Below, piece after piece: positions 43,706 through 52,382 of a stretch of DNA of 64,000 nucleotides. The stretch is from Aureibaculum luteum (GTDB lineage: Bacteria > Bacteroidota > Bacteroidia > Flavobacteriales > Flavobacteriaceae): positions 310,001-374,000 of the forward strand of contig NZ_QRGD01000003.1 in assembly GCF_003449015.1 (NCBI RefSeq). Direction: 5' to 3'. Position 1 is the first letter of the stretch; every line of letters starts with the position of its first letter. Below the pieces are notes generated by a model, which saw nothing but the letters and a program-made list of their open reading frames with translations, did no database searches and was not told the DNA's origin. The translations under genes and the position numbers were made by a program.

Positions 43706-45820
43706 ATGAAATATCTCTTTATAATTATCCTTCTTATCTCTTCAAACGTCTTGCTTGGACAAGAAGATATTTATCCTATTTATAAGGGTTGCGATGCTGC
43801 AAGCGAAACTACTTTAGCTTCTTGTTTTAATCAAAACTTGACTAAAGATGTATTAGCAGCATTTGAAGTACCTAATAATGTAAAATCCGATAACTATAAA
43901 GGTACAGTTAGCGTTATATTTTTAGTTACAAAAACAGGAGAATTCGAAGTTTTATATGTTCGTTCTGCGTATAAAGAATTAGAAGCCGAAGCGAAAAGAG
44001 TTTTTGCTCTTTTACCAAAAGCTCAGCCAGCGACTTATAACGGTAGACCTATAGATATGCGATTTGGACTACCAATTCAAATACCACTAGGCTCACAGCC
44101 AACCCCTGGAAAAATAACTAAAGAAAGTACTGAAGAAAATGTCGTAGTAAATACACCAATAACACCAGTAACTCCGCCAACAACTCCTACTCCTCTTAAT
44201 TCAAATACTCAAAAGAGAGACATACAAACGGCTGTTGTTAGTACTTATTTTCCAGAACATCAAAGTGAACTTAACATTCCATTTTCACATAGCACCTATG
44301 ATGAGTTAAGTTATTACTATGATCAAAACGAAAACTCACATACAGGTTTTAAACCATTTTTATATAGCGAAACTTCCAAATATGTAGACTTAGACCTGCA
44401 AAAAACGAGTTTGTTTAAGGATAAATCCTCAAAATGGGGTAAAAAGTTGTGGAATGAACATTTTTTTAAAGTACAAAAAGAGGATTATTGGTTTACTATT
44501 GACCCACTTTTTGATTTGCAAATTGGTAAAGACAATTCAAACGATGTTGATTATACCTACAACAACACGAGAGCCATTCAAATTCAGGGTGGTTTGGGTA
44601 AAAACTTCAACTTTTCAGCTTCTATTTACGAAAGCCAAGGTCGCTTTGCTGATTATATAAACGACTTTGCAAGAGCCAACAAGCCTACTGAATCCTATGG
44701 CTTAGTGCCAGGCCGTGGTAAGGCTAAGATTTTTAAAACAAATAGTTTTGACTATCCTGTTGCAGAAGCCTATTTAACCTATACACCGAGTAAATTTTTT
44801 AATTTCCAATTTGGTCATGGTAAAAATTTTGTAGGTGATGGATATCGTTCCTTAATGTTATCAGATGCGGCATCTTCTTATCCTCATTTAAAAATTAGCA
44901 CACAATTCTGGAAAATAAAATACACTAATACATGGATGTGGCTTGAAGATGTAAGACCTTCAGTAAATGTAGATAATTTAAGTGCTAGGAAATTTGTAGC
45001 CATGCATCATCTAAGTTATAATGTTACCAAAAGATTAAACGTGAGCTTATTTGAAGCTGCGATTACTAAAAAAGGTGAAAACAACGGGTTTGACATCAAC
45101 TATTTTAATCCTATTATTTTTTACAGAGCTGTAGAGTTTTCAAGAGGATCACGAGGTGGTAACGCCATTATCGGATTAGGTACAAAATATAAAGTTTCTG
45201 ATAATTTTTCTACTTATACACAATTCGTATTGGATGAATTAACGATTGGAAAAATATTTGATGGAAGTGGTTATTGGGCTAATAAATTTGGTATACAAAT
45301 GGGTGCAAAGTATTATAATGCCTTTAATGTCGATAATTTATACTTACAAGGAGAATTTAACGTAGTTAGACCATATACTTTTTCTCATAAAGACCCTATT
45401 TTAAACTATGCCCATTACAATCAACCCTTGGGACATCCTTGGGGAAGCAATTTTTGGGAGTTTGTGGCCATTGCACGCTATAAAAAAGACAGATGGTTTG
45501 GTAGTGCTAAAATAAACATGGGTAATAAAGGTTTTGATATTAATGGTTTAAACTATGGAGGCAACATTTATCAAAGTTATGAAGATAGAACTAGTGATAC
45601 CGGAATAGACTTGTTACAAGGTAATAATACCAGAATCTTTATTGCAGATTTTCAAGGTGGATACTTAGTGAATCCCGCAACAAACACGAAATTATTTGCA
45701 GGAATCACCTTTAGAAAATTCAATCCGGCTCAGGCTATAACAGATACTGCCATTGATAATTCAACATGGTTTACTTTTGGATTAAAAGCAGATTTATTTA
45801 ATTGGTATTTCGATTTTTAA
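43706..45820 (+). CDS. RemB-like outer-membrane protein with N-terminal TonB-like domain
   Basis: A 704-residue exported protein; signal peptide MKYLFIIILLISSNVLLGQ. Residues about 22-133 resemble the C-terminal TonB domain of the three nearby paralogs (IYPIYKGCDAASETTLASCF, AYKELEAEAKRVFALLPKAQ, NGRPIDMRFGLPIQIPLG), including the paired cysteines. A Pro/Thr linker (VTPPTTPTPL) follows, then about 530 residues of aromatic-rich strands resembling capsule-assembly Wzi-type outer-membrane barrels (FNFQFGHGKNFVGDGYRSLM). This layout agrees with proteins named gliding motility protein RemB in flavobacteria; the name is from memory and not certain. The ATG of the next gene follows by 1 bp, so the two are translationally coupled. 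Confidence 0.75.
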   Translation: MKYLFIIILLISSNVLLGQEDIYPIYKGCDAASETTLASCFNQNLTKDVLAAFEVPNNVKSDNYKGTVSVIFLVTKTGEFEVLYVRSAYKELEAEAKRVFALLPKAQPATYNGRPIDMRFGLPIQIPLGSQPTPGKITKESTEENVVVNTPITPVTPPTTPTPLNSNTQKRDIQTAVVSTYFPEHQSELNIPFSHSTYDELSYYYDQNENSHTGFKPFLYSETSKYVDLDLQKTSLFKDKSSKWGKKLWNEHFFKVQKEDYWFTIDPLFDLQIGKDNSNDVDYTYNNTRAIQIQGGLGKNFNFSASIYESQGRFADYINDFARANKPTESYGLVPGRGKAKIFKTNSFDYPVAEAYLTYTPSKFFNFQFGHGKNFVGDGYRSLMLSDAASSYPHLKISTQFWKIKYTNTWMWLEDVRPSVNVDNLSARKFVAMHHLSYNVTKRLNVSLFEAAITKKGENNGFDINYFNPIIFYRAVEFSRGSRGGNAIIGLGTKYKVSDNFSTYTQFVLDELTIGKIFDGSGYWANKFGIQMGAKYYNAFNVDNLYLQGEFNVVRPYTFSHKDPILNYAHYNQPLGHPWGSNFWEFVAIARYKKDRWFGSAKINMGNKGFDINGLNYGGNIYQSYEDRTSDTGIDLLQGNNTRIFIADFQGGYLVNPATNTKLFAGITFRKFNPAQAITDTAIDNSTWFTFGLKADLFNWYFDF

Positions 45821-45821
45821 G

Positions 45822-46940
45822 ATGAAGTATAAAATAGTAACAGGTATACTATTTTTTACTATCAACTTAACATTGTGGCCTCAAAATGAGGGGCACACTT
45901 CTTTGCATCTCGAATATTTCTACGGTACTATTCTTAAGCACAAAAATAAGGTTTCACACCTGGCAATTACCAATCCAGATGGGTTTATTTTAAGTTACAA
46001 TCATAAAACAACTCCGAAGAACAACAACTTGGCAGCGTATAACTTTCCTGATTGGGGTATTTCTTTTATCTATCACAATTTTGACAATGCGGTATTAGGT
46101 GAAACATTTACAACTCAACTTAATTATTCGTTATATTTTGGTAATAGAACTCGTGAAAATCTATTTTATATAAAGCTAGGCCAAGGCATTGCGTATAATA
46201 CAAATCCTTTTGATTTAGAAACCAATAATAAAAATATCGCTTTTGGTTCTCATTTATTAGCGAACACAACGCTCGGTATTAATTATAAACATAAAAAGGT
46301 TTTTAATGCCTTTGACGCCACCTTTGGCTTAATGCTTTCACATTATTCTAATGGAACCATAAAGTCTCCTAATTTAGGACTTAATACACTTTCGTTCACA
46401 ACAGGAATTAGTTATAATTTTGACGCAAATAATCCTATTGATTATAGTCAACCCATTACAGCGAACAATAACGAAACTAATGAAAGTCTTAAACTTAATT
46501 TACAATTGAGTGGTGGTATAAATAGTGCAGGAAATTTAGGCACAAAACAATTCCCGTTTTATGTTGGAACTGTTTATGTAGACAAAAGGCTTAATAGAAA
46601 AAGTATACTCCAATTTGGTAGTGAACTATTTATTTCAAAATTTTTAAAAGAATTGATTGCCTATAACGCAGTGGCTTTTCCTGAATTCCCAGAAGAAGAT
46701 GGGAAATCAGATTACAAGCGTGTTAGTTTGTTGGTTGGCCACGAATTAGATATCCATAATTTTTCTATAATTACACAGCTAGGATACTATGTTTATTATC
46801 CCTACAGATACGAAACTAGATATTATGAGCGTATAGGTGTAAAAAAATATTTTGGACCAAAATGGTTTGCAACCGCATCCATTAAGGCTCATTTATTTTT
46901 AGCAGAATCAATTGATTTAGGTATTGGTATAAGGCTTTAA
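45822..46940 (+). CDS. Lipid A 3-O-deacylase (PagL-like) / acyloxyacyl hydrolase
   Basis: Outer-membrane beta-barrel enzyme predicted to remove an ester-linked acyl chain from lipid A. The 372-residue protein has a signal peptide (to about residue 21) and aromatic beta-strands throughout. It carries the PagL-type catalytic motif in LSHYSNGTIKSPNLGLN (His and Ser, about 170-172, the H-x-S pair), followed by TLSFTTGISYNF. It is longer than the compact Gram-negative PagL (about 190 residues), as is usual for the Bacteroidota family. It is directly coupled to the RemB-like gene, suggesting a joint role in outer-leaflet remodelling. Confidence 0.82.
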   Translation: MKYKIVTGILFFTINLTLWPQNEGHTSLHLEYFYGTILKHKNKVSHLAITNPDGFILSYNHKTTPKNNNLAAYNFPDWGISFIYHNFDNAVLGETFTTQLNYSLYFGNRTRENLFYIKLGQGIAYNTNPFDLETNNKNIAFGSHLLANTTLGINYKHKKVFNAFDATFGLMLSHYSNGTIKSPNLGLNTLSFTTGISYNFDANNPIDYSQPITANNNETNESLKLNLQLSGGINSAGNLGTKQFPFYVGTVYVDKRLNRKSILQFGSELFISKFLKELIAYNAVAFPEFPEEDGKSDYKRVSLLVGHELDIHNFSIITQLGYYVYYPYRYETRYYERIGVKKYFGPKWFATASIKAHLFLAESIDLGIGIRL

Positions 46941-47023
46941 TTCTTAGAATTAAAAAAAGTTTATGAATGTTATTTTTTAATGAGGTTATAAATGAGTTCT
47001 CAAGTTTGATATATGAATAAAGA

Positions 47024-47764
47024 ATGAAAAAACAGATTTTAAGTATTGTAATTTCTCTACTGACTTTAGGATGCTCTGATCATACTTCTGACTGTTTATC
47101 ATCGTCAGGAACGGAAGTTAAAAAATTGGTAGGTTTATCGAGCTTTAGAAAGATAATTGTCCATGAAGGAATTCGTTTAGAAATAAAGCAAGGGTTAGAA
47201 AACACACTTCAAATAAAGTATGGCAAAAACCTAATTGATAACATTTCGACAACAATAACCGATGGTGTATTATCTATTGAAAATAGTACTTGTAACTTAT
47301 TTAGAGATACCAGCCCTGCTCAATTAATATTGACTGCTAATGATATTACCGAAATTAGAAACGCATCACAATTTACAATTTCAAGTACAGAAATTTTAAA
47401 GTTCAACTCTATTACGTTGTTTTCTGAAGACTATTATTTACCAACCAAAAATGTTGGTGATTTTGACCTTATTATTGACAATAACCATTTAAATATTATA
47501 TCTAATAATGTATCTAATTTCACAATAAAAGGTAAAACAAATAATTTGTTTGTAGGATTTTATGCGGGCGAAGGTAAGTTTAACGGTGAGAACTTAGAAG
47601 CTCAAAATGTGGATGTTTTTCACAGAGGAATTAATACCATGACCGTTAATCCTATTCAAAAACTAACTGGAGAAATAAGAAGTGTAGGCGACCTAATCTC
47701 ATTAAACAAACCGCCTTTAGTTGACGTAAAAACCTTTTATAATGGTGAATTAATTATTAAATAA
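47024..47764 (+). CDS. GIN-domain (DUF2807) lipoprotein
   Basis: A 246-residue protein whose signal ends in a lipobox (TLGCSD, lipidated cysteine at residue 17). The rest is a right-handed beta-helix-like GIN domain: LSSFRKIIVHEGIRLEIKQG, ITDGVLSIENSTC and the repeated short strands to the end. GIN-domain lipoproteins are common in Bacteroidota and have no assigned activity; one view is polysaccharide interaction or adhesion. It lies after the lipid A deacylase on the same strand, 83 bp away, and is bounded by a bidirectional terminator shared with the convergent PUL operon. Confidence 0.78.
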   Translation: MKKQILSIVISLLTLGCSDHTSDCLSSSGTEVKKLVGLSSFRKIIVHEGIRLEIKQGLENTLQIKYGKNLIDNISTTITDGVLSIENSTCNLFRDTSPAQLILTANDITEIRNASQFTISSTEILKFNSITLFSEDYYLPTKNVGDFDLIIDNNHLNIISNNVSNFTIKGKTNNLFVGFYAGEGKFNGENLEAQNVDVFHRGINTMTVNPIQKLTGEIRSVGDLISLNKPPLVDVKTFYNGELIIK

Positions 47765-47798
47765 AAAAGCCTTCACGAATACTACATAAAGGCTTTTA
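47764..47798. terminator. Bidirectional terminator between GIN lipoprotein and PUL operon
   Basis: Stem AAAAGCCTT (47765-47773) with AAGGCTTTT (47789-47797), 15-nt loop, between two convergent genes. T-runs are present on both sides (longer on the minus strand), so it can end both transcripts. Confidence 0.75.
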
Positions 47799-47819
47799 AA
47801 AACTAATTCAAATATTATA

Positions 47820-49127
47820 TCATTTAGGAACTTCTAATTTCGAAAAATCGATTGACGGAGCTGTTCCATTTGCTTCTCTTGTAAATTCAGAATCTATAGG
47901 TGTGGTTTCACTAAAAAATCCACAATTTTTCATAAAAAACGCACTGCCTTCAACTCCACCAGCATAATCTAACCGAGCTTCTTTCCTTGCCGTTGCATCT
48001 GCTGTAAATTTCGCAGTGGTTAACTCAGTCCACACACCATCTTTTGTATATACCCATTGATTTTGATAATTCCCTTTTCTAGAAATATTACCAGTGTCTG
48101 GTATAAAGTTTTCTAAGAAAGAATATACATTTTGCAAATATCTACTCGTATGTGGTCTTCGAAAGCTGGCAATCAAATTCCATGAATCTTTTTCTGGATC
48201 GAAAAAATAAGCTGTATAATCTGTTGAATTATTTACAGAAGGAACTCCTTTTAATAAAAACTTATAGGTTTTATCTGCTTTCCAATTAAAGACTTTATAG
48301 CTTTGTCCTCCAGACCCTTCGTTGCCAAATTCACCTGAAGTAACTCCTTCGCCTTTACCCAATAAAATAATTTTATAATCATCCGGTATTTCCTTTGGAT
48401 TCTGCGTTTCGTATGGGCTCCAAACAGAAAATAAAATACGCCGTTCCGTTTCTGAATTCACTTGAATTCCGAAATAACCATCTTTAAAACCATTCGCCAT
48501 AAAATAGGATCCTAATGCGTCTTCTCCTTTTGGTATTTTAATTTCGTTATAGAACCAAACAACATCTTTATTTTCAGGTATTTTGTAAGATAAATGCACT
48601 GAAGGTCCTCTACGTCCAAAATAAAAATCGTCTTTTATAAAATAAACCTTGCCTTCTGTGGCCGGTCCCCCAATTAGTACCTTATTTATATTTGCAATAT
48701 ATTTTCCAGACTTTCCTACCCCCTCTATTTCAACATAATTATATCCCTTCTTTATATCAAAAACACCCACTGCAATCTCCATATATTCAGAACTATTCAA
48801 TGTCACAGTCTCTGATTTATTGCCAATGGTAACTTTAATTGTGGAAGTACCATCAGGTACATTTGCATTCAAACCCAGATGTAACTTACCAGATGTATCC
48901 GTTTTAAAATATGTACGAACTACAGTTTTTAAATTTGTCCAGTTATTAATTACTGAATCTCTAAGCATGTTGGAATTTTCAGAACTATTGTTATGTATCC
49001 AACTATTACCACTTGCAGGAATTTCAATTGAAAGACTTAACTTTTCATTTTGAGTACTTTGGTTTTCAGCCGACTTTGACTGACAAGAAATAAGTACAAA
49101 AAGTGTTACAAAATAAATGAATCTCAT
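47820..49127 (-). CDS. DUF3472 lipoprotein of the PUL
   Basis: A 435-residue lipoprotein (signal peptide ending LISCQ; cysteine 15). The N-terminal region (about 25-165) has a DUF5077-like beta-sandwich (IEIPASGNSWIHNNS... VGVFDIKKGYNYVEIEGVGK). The C-terminal part is a DUF3472 domain: SVHLSYKIPENKDVVWFYNE, FKDGYFGIQVNSETERRILF, and a segment from SRYLQNVYSFLENFIPDTG. DUF3472 proteins occur in PULs and resemble concanavalin-type carbohydrate-binding or hydrolase folds; no activity is proven here. It is the last gene of the PUL operon and would be exposed on the outer membrane. It may be a surface glycan-binding protein or an enzyme. Confidence 0.8.
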   Translation of the reverse strand: MRFIYFVTLFVLISCQSKSAENQSTQNEKLSLSIEIPASGNSWIHNNSSENSNMLRDSVINNWTNLKTVVRTYFKTDTSGKLHLGLNANVPDGTSTIKVTIGNKSETVTLNSSEYMEIAVGVFDIKKGYNYVEIEGVGKSGKYIANINKVLIGGPATEGKVYFIKDDFYFGRRGPSVHLSYKIPENKDVVWFYNEIKIPKGEDALGSYFMANGFKDGYFGIQVNSETERRILFSVWSPYETQNPKEIPDDYKIILLGKGEGVTSGEFGNEGSGGQSYKVFNWKADKTYKFLLKGVPSVNNSTDYTAYFFDPEKDSWNLIASFRRPHTSRYLQNVYSFLENFIPDTGNISRKGNYQNQWVYTKDGVWTELTTAKFTADATARKEARLDYAGGVEGSAFFMKNCGFFSETTPIDSEFTREANGTAPSIDFSKLEVPK

Positions 49128-49150
49128 GAGTATTAGTTATTCCTTAAAAT

Positions 49151-50485
49151 TTATTTGTTTTTAAAAGGCACTTTTACGATTACCGTTTCGCCCCTTCCCT
49201 TGTCATTCGCTCTACTTTGTATTGTCCATAAGTCAATTCCATTATCACCATCAATGGCAGTACCGCTATAGTCTCCCCATGCAACTCCATCGGTGGCCCC
49301 AGTACCTTCACCTAACTTTACAATTTCTCTTAATTGACCTGCTGGGTCCTTAGCATATCTAAAAGCCATTCTTGGACTAATAAACATATTGGCGTTCGTT
49401 TCTTGAAAACCAACTAAAACATCGTTATTCTTGTTTACACCTATGGTCGTTTGGATATAGTTGGTATTCTTATCATAAATTAAACCTGTTTGAACTATGG
49501 AACCATCTAACTTTACTTGATGCCATTGCACTGCCGAATTTCCTTTGTAATTAATTGCTTGCGAAAACCACAAAAATCCATTTTGTAATACTAAATTTTT
49601 AGGATTTCTATCACCTGAAGAAGTAACTTGATCAGTTCCTTTTTGCGGTGATTTTGGAGGGTAACCAATATTTTTTAAACCATGTTTCTTTTTACTTACT
49701 ACTTGGCTTACTGGCGAACCTGTTTCATCTTCTGTAACTTTGGTTATTACAAAATACTCTTTAGCAATTTTAAAAAAATAGAGATCGTCTGTGCTGTCTT
49801 GTGTAAATACTGGATGGCCTAATGTACCAGGGAAATGATAAACAGTAGCTGTTTTTCCGCTTTTAGCTTCTCTCATCTTCAACACAAAAGTTCTATCTTC
49901 ACCTCCTGGAAAAGAATATCCAATCCATTTTTTACTATAACCAATCCCTCCACCATCAACACCTTTTGATGCAGAAACCGGATAAATATTCCAAGCACCT
50001 CTAGGGTCACTTGTTTCTGAAATGGCAATATTAACTGGCTTTATTTTAGCTTTATCCCAATATACCCAAAGGTCAAAACCAAATACTTTATTATGAGCAT
50101 CGTAAAACAATTTCGGGTCTATTCCATTATTAAAACATTTTTGTGATGCACCATCTATATAATTACCTTGTTTGTCATAAATAACCAAACCACTATTAGT
50201 TCCATGAAAAACAAAACCTCCTCCAACGGCAATTTGTGGATCTACTTGTCTATTACCGTCTAAAGAACCATCAAATTGCAAATATCCATTTTGTATTCTT
50301 GGATTGCCACCTTGCACTCTTTGTTTACACAGTGAATCTCTAAAAACAGCTTTATGAATAGGTACTACAACCTCTGTTCGTGAAGGCTTAACGACTTGAT
50401 TAACCACATCACTTTGTTCTTGTGCAACACTTATTAAACTAACAAGAAGCAGCGTTATTAAACTAAAATATATTTTTTTATGCAT
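49151..50485 (-). CDS. Unrecognised secreted protein of the PUL
   Basis: A 444-residue protein from the ATG at 50485; the ORF is open 9 bp further to a TTG, but the ATG yields a clean signal peptide (MHKKIYFSLITLLLVSLISVAQ). I do not recognise a family. Repeated beta-rich stretches with aromatic residues (PQIAVGGGFVFHGTNSGLVI, WIGYSFPGGEDRTFVLKM, NDVLVGFQETNANMFISP) suggest a beta-propeller, perhaps six- or seven-bladed. There is no lipobox, so it may be periplasmic or secreted. It lies 23 bp from the DUF3472 gene and about 60 bp after the preceding gene, with a 13-bp inverted repeat between. Candidate new glycan-active or glycan-binding protein. Confidence 0.65.
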   Translation of the reverse strand: MHKKIYFSLITLLLVSLISVAQEQSDVVNQVVKPSRTEVVVPIHKAVFRDSLCKQRVQGGNPRIQNGYLQFDGSLDGNRQVDPQIAVGGGFVFHGTNSGLVIYDKQGNYIDGASQKCFNNGIDPKLFYDAHNKVFGFDLWVYWDKAKIKPVNIAISETSDPRGAWNIYPVSASKGVDGGGIGYSKKWIGYSFPGGEDRTFVLKMREAKSGKTATVYHFPGTLGHPVFTQDSTDDLYFFKIAKEYFVITKVTEDETGSPVSQVVSKKKHGLKNIGYPPKSPQKGTDQVTSSGDRNPKNLVLQNGFLWFSQAINYKGNSAVQWHQVKLDGSIVQTGLIYDKNTNYIQTTIGVNKNNDVLVGFQETNANMFISPRMAFRYAKDPAGQLREIVKLGEGTGATDGVAWGDYSGTAIDGDNGIDLWTIQSRANDKGRGETVIVKVPFKNK

Positions 50486-50501
50486 TATTTTCAATTGTTT
50501 A

Positions 50502-50533
50502 ATACCCTTTGAATATCAGAATTCAAAGGGTAT
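50502..50533 (-). repeat. Perfect 13-bp hairpin inside the PUL operon
   Basis: ATACCCTTTGAAT, loop ATCAGA, ATTCAAAGGGTAT. It lies between the lipoprotein gene (ends 50550) and the unrecognised secreted protein (starts 50485). No T-run follows on the minus strand, so rather than a full terminator it may slow decay or partly reduce expression of the last two genes. Confidence 0.55.
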
Positions 50534-50549
50534 ACTTATGGTGAAATTT

Positions 50550-51632
50550 TTATTCTTTAAGCTTTGAATACGGAATTTTCATTTTAATCTCCCAAGTGCC
50601 GGAATCGTTTATTTTAATACCCCATCGTATATAAGCACTATTATTTATGTTACCCGTAACTAGGTCTGTGTAAGGAGACCAATCTTTAGCACCATTTTCA
50701 GCTTCCCAAGCAGCGGTATCTACAGTAAAAGCATCTCCAGTGGTTAAATAATACATCAAATAAGAACTAGTACCTGAATACGACCTCCCGTACTGTGGAA
50801 ATGGTGGTGCAGGTAATGAAAAAGTTGTACTCGTGGCATCCGAGGTAGTTTCTGTTGAATTGTCATGATAATTTTGTAAATACGTTGATCCAGTAGGATA
50901 AAATACCACTTTTTCTGGATTTAGGGGTGCACCGTAACTGTCTGCTATAACCATCTTAACATTGATACCCACGGCAGGTTCATTACTGGTTTTTAATACG
51001 GTTATATAAGGGTGGGTACCATCTAAAACACTTGGTACTTCATCATCAAATCCATTGGTGATTGATGAAGTATATAAAATATCATTCCCTCCTGAATTTT
51101 TCGTCAAGTTTAACCTTGCCCTCATTTCTGTAGGAAATTCTACTGCTTCAAAAGGTAAAAGTTTTACAACTACGAAATCATTTAATTCGCGTTCACCTTT
51201 AACATTTTTTACCTTAACATTTAATTTGAAAATATCATTTTCAACAAATTTGGTAGCTTGTGTAAAGGCTATTTCACCACTTACGGAACTAATCAAAATA
51301 GAAGGTTGCATGGTTTGTTCAATTTTGGCCTGAGCTAGTTCTAAGGTTGTATCCGTTTCAGGATTATACGCAGAAGTCCAAGTTGTAATTTCATGCTCTG
51401 CAAACAAATCATCTGTGGCATTACCTTGAGCATCTGTAATACTTGTAATTTCCCATTCCAAAGGATAGGTAGAACCTTCTGCAGCAGGTGCTGCCGCTAG
51501 TTTAAAGACACCGCGTGGCACAAAAATAGTATCTTCAAGAGCGTGTATGTCATCACTTATATAGCCTACTTCTGGTGGAGTACAAGAAGCAAACGCAATA
51601 GCAATTATTAAAGTAGTTAATATTTTTTTCAT
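50550..51632 (-). CDS. PUL lipoprotein, tentative DUF5007 type
   Basis: A 360-residue lipoprotein (signal ending AFASCT; cysteine 17). The start ISDDIHALEDTIFVPRGVFK and the following beta-rich sequence resemble a Bacteroidota SusD-neighbour family that I believe is DUF5007, but this recollection is not firm. There are no catalytic motifs. Ig-like or carbohydrate-binding folds are possible from the pattern of alternating strands. It lies about 50 bp downstream of the fasciclin lipoprotein gene in the same operon and would sit on the outer membrane as an accessory binding protein to SusC/SusD. Confidence 0.6.
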   Translation of the reverse strand: MKKILTTLIIAIAFASCTPPEVGYISDDIHALEDTIFVPRGVFKLAAAPAAEGSTYPLEWEITSITDAQGNATDDLFAEHEITTWTSAYNPETDTTLELAQAKIEQTMQPSILISSVSGEIAFTQATKFVENDIFKLNVKVKNVKGERELNDFVVVKLLPFEAVEFPTEMRARLNLTKNSGGNDILYTSSITNGFDDEVPSVLDGTHPYITVLKTSNEPAVGINVKMVIADSYGAPLNPEKVVFYPTGSTYLQNYHDNSTETTSDATSTTFSLPAPPFPQYGRSYSGTSSYLMYYLTTGDAFTVDTAAWEAENGAKDWSPYTDLVTGNINNSAYIRWGIKINDSGTWEIKMKIPYSKLKE

Positions 51633-51681
51633 TTGTTATTTTATTAAGATTTAAAATTGAAACTCTTATTAATCTTTATGA

Positions 51682-52323
51682 TTATTTAGGGTCATAATTG
51701 AACAACACATAACTTCCTTGAAGTACATGTACTACTCCATTAGTGGTTGAAATGTTAGAAGTTCTAATTAAATATTTCTTATCATCACTATTTCCATCAT
51801 TCCAAGCTTCCCAATCGTCTCCTACTTTATAGGTAAAATAAACGTATTCAGGAAAAGTTTCTAATTGGTCTGAGTATTCATCAGTGGGCTCTAAGGATAT
51901 TTTTCTTTCTTCACCGTTTAAAGCGGTTAGCACTTCACCTTCTTTGGTCATATTTTCACGTTTAATTTTACCAGGAAAAATAAAGCCACCCATATACTTT
52001 TTCAATGTGTCAACGGGTATATCATTTACTGTAAACTGTGCTTGCGGATCTTCGTTTCTCATTACCTCTAATACCTTATTTACATAAAGTTTAATTGACG
52101 TATTGTTAGGAGCAAAAAGAGTGTTTTCTCCGTTTACTTCTGTGGTCATACCTGCTTTTTCAATAAGAATAGCTAGGGTGTCTAACTGCTTATGTGATTT
52201 AATGAAATCGAAAGTGGTAGCATTTACATTTTCGTCACTAATACCACCATCTACCAAATAATCATCACTATTACACGCATAAAGCGTTACAAAAACTAAG
52301 ATTATCAAGCCTATGTTTTTCAT
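51682..52323 (-). CDS. Fasciclin-domain lipoprotein of the PUL
   Basis: The ATG at 52323 is preferred over one at 52353 because it gives a lipoprotein signal (MKNIGLIILVFVTLYAC, cysteine 17). The 213-residue protein carries one FAS1 (fasciclin) domain: TFDFIKSHKQLDTLAILIEK, ENTLFAPNNTSIKLYVNK, and a C-terminal NISTTNGVVHVLQGSYVLF corresponding to the NGVIHVID box. FAS1 domains act in cell adhesion and polysaccharide contact, and FAS1 lipoproteins recur next to susCD pairs. It would be surface-exposed and may help bind the glycan substrate. It is followed after about 50 bp by the tentative DUF5007 lipoprotein. Confidence 0.82.
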   Translation of the reverse strand: MKNIGLIILVFVTLYACNSDDYLVDGGISDENVNATTFDFIKSHKQLDTLAILIEKAGMTTEVNGENTLFAPNNTSIKLYVNKVLEVMRNEDPQAQFTVNDIPVDTLKKYMGGFIFPGKIKRENMTKEGEVLTALNGEERKISLEPTDEYSDQLETFPEYVYFTYKVGDDWEAWNDGNSDDKKYLIRTSNISTTNGVVHVLQGSYVLFNYDPK

Positions 52324-52382
52324 TTTTTTATATGTATTTAATGGATATTTCATCTTGTTATTTTTTATAATGTTATTTTATA

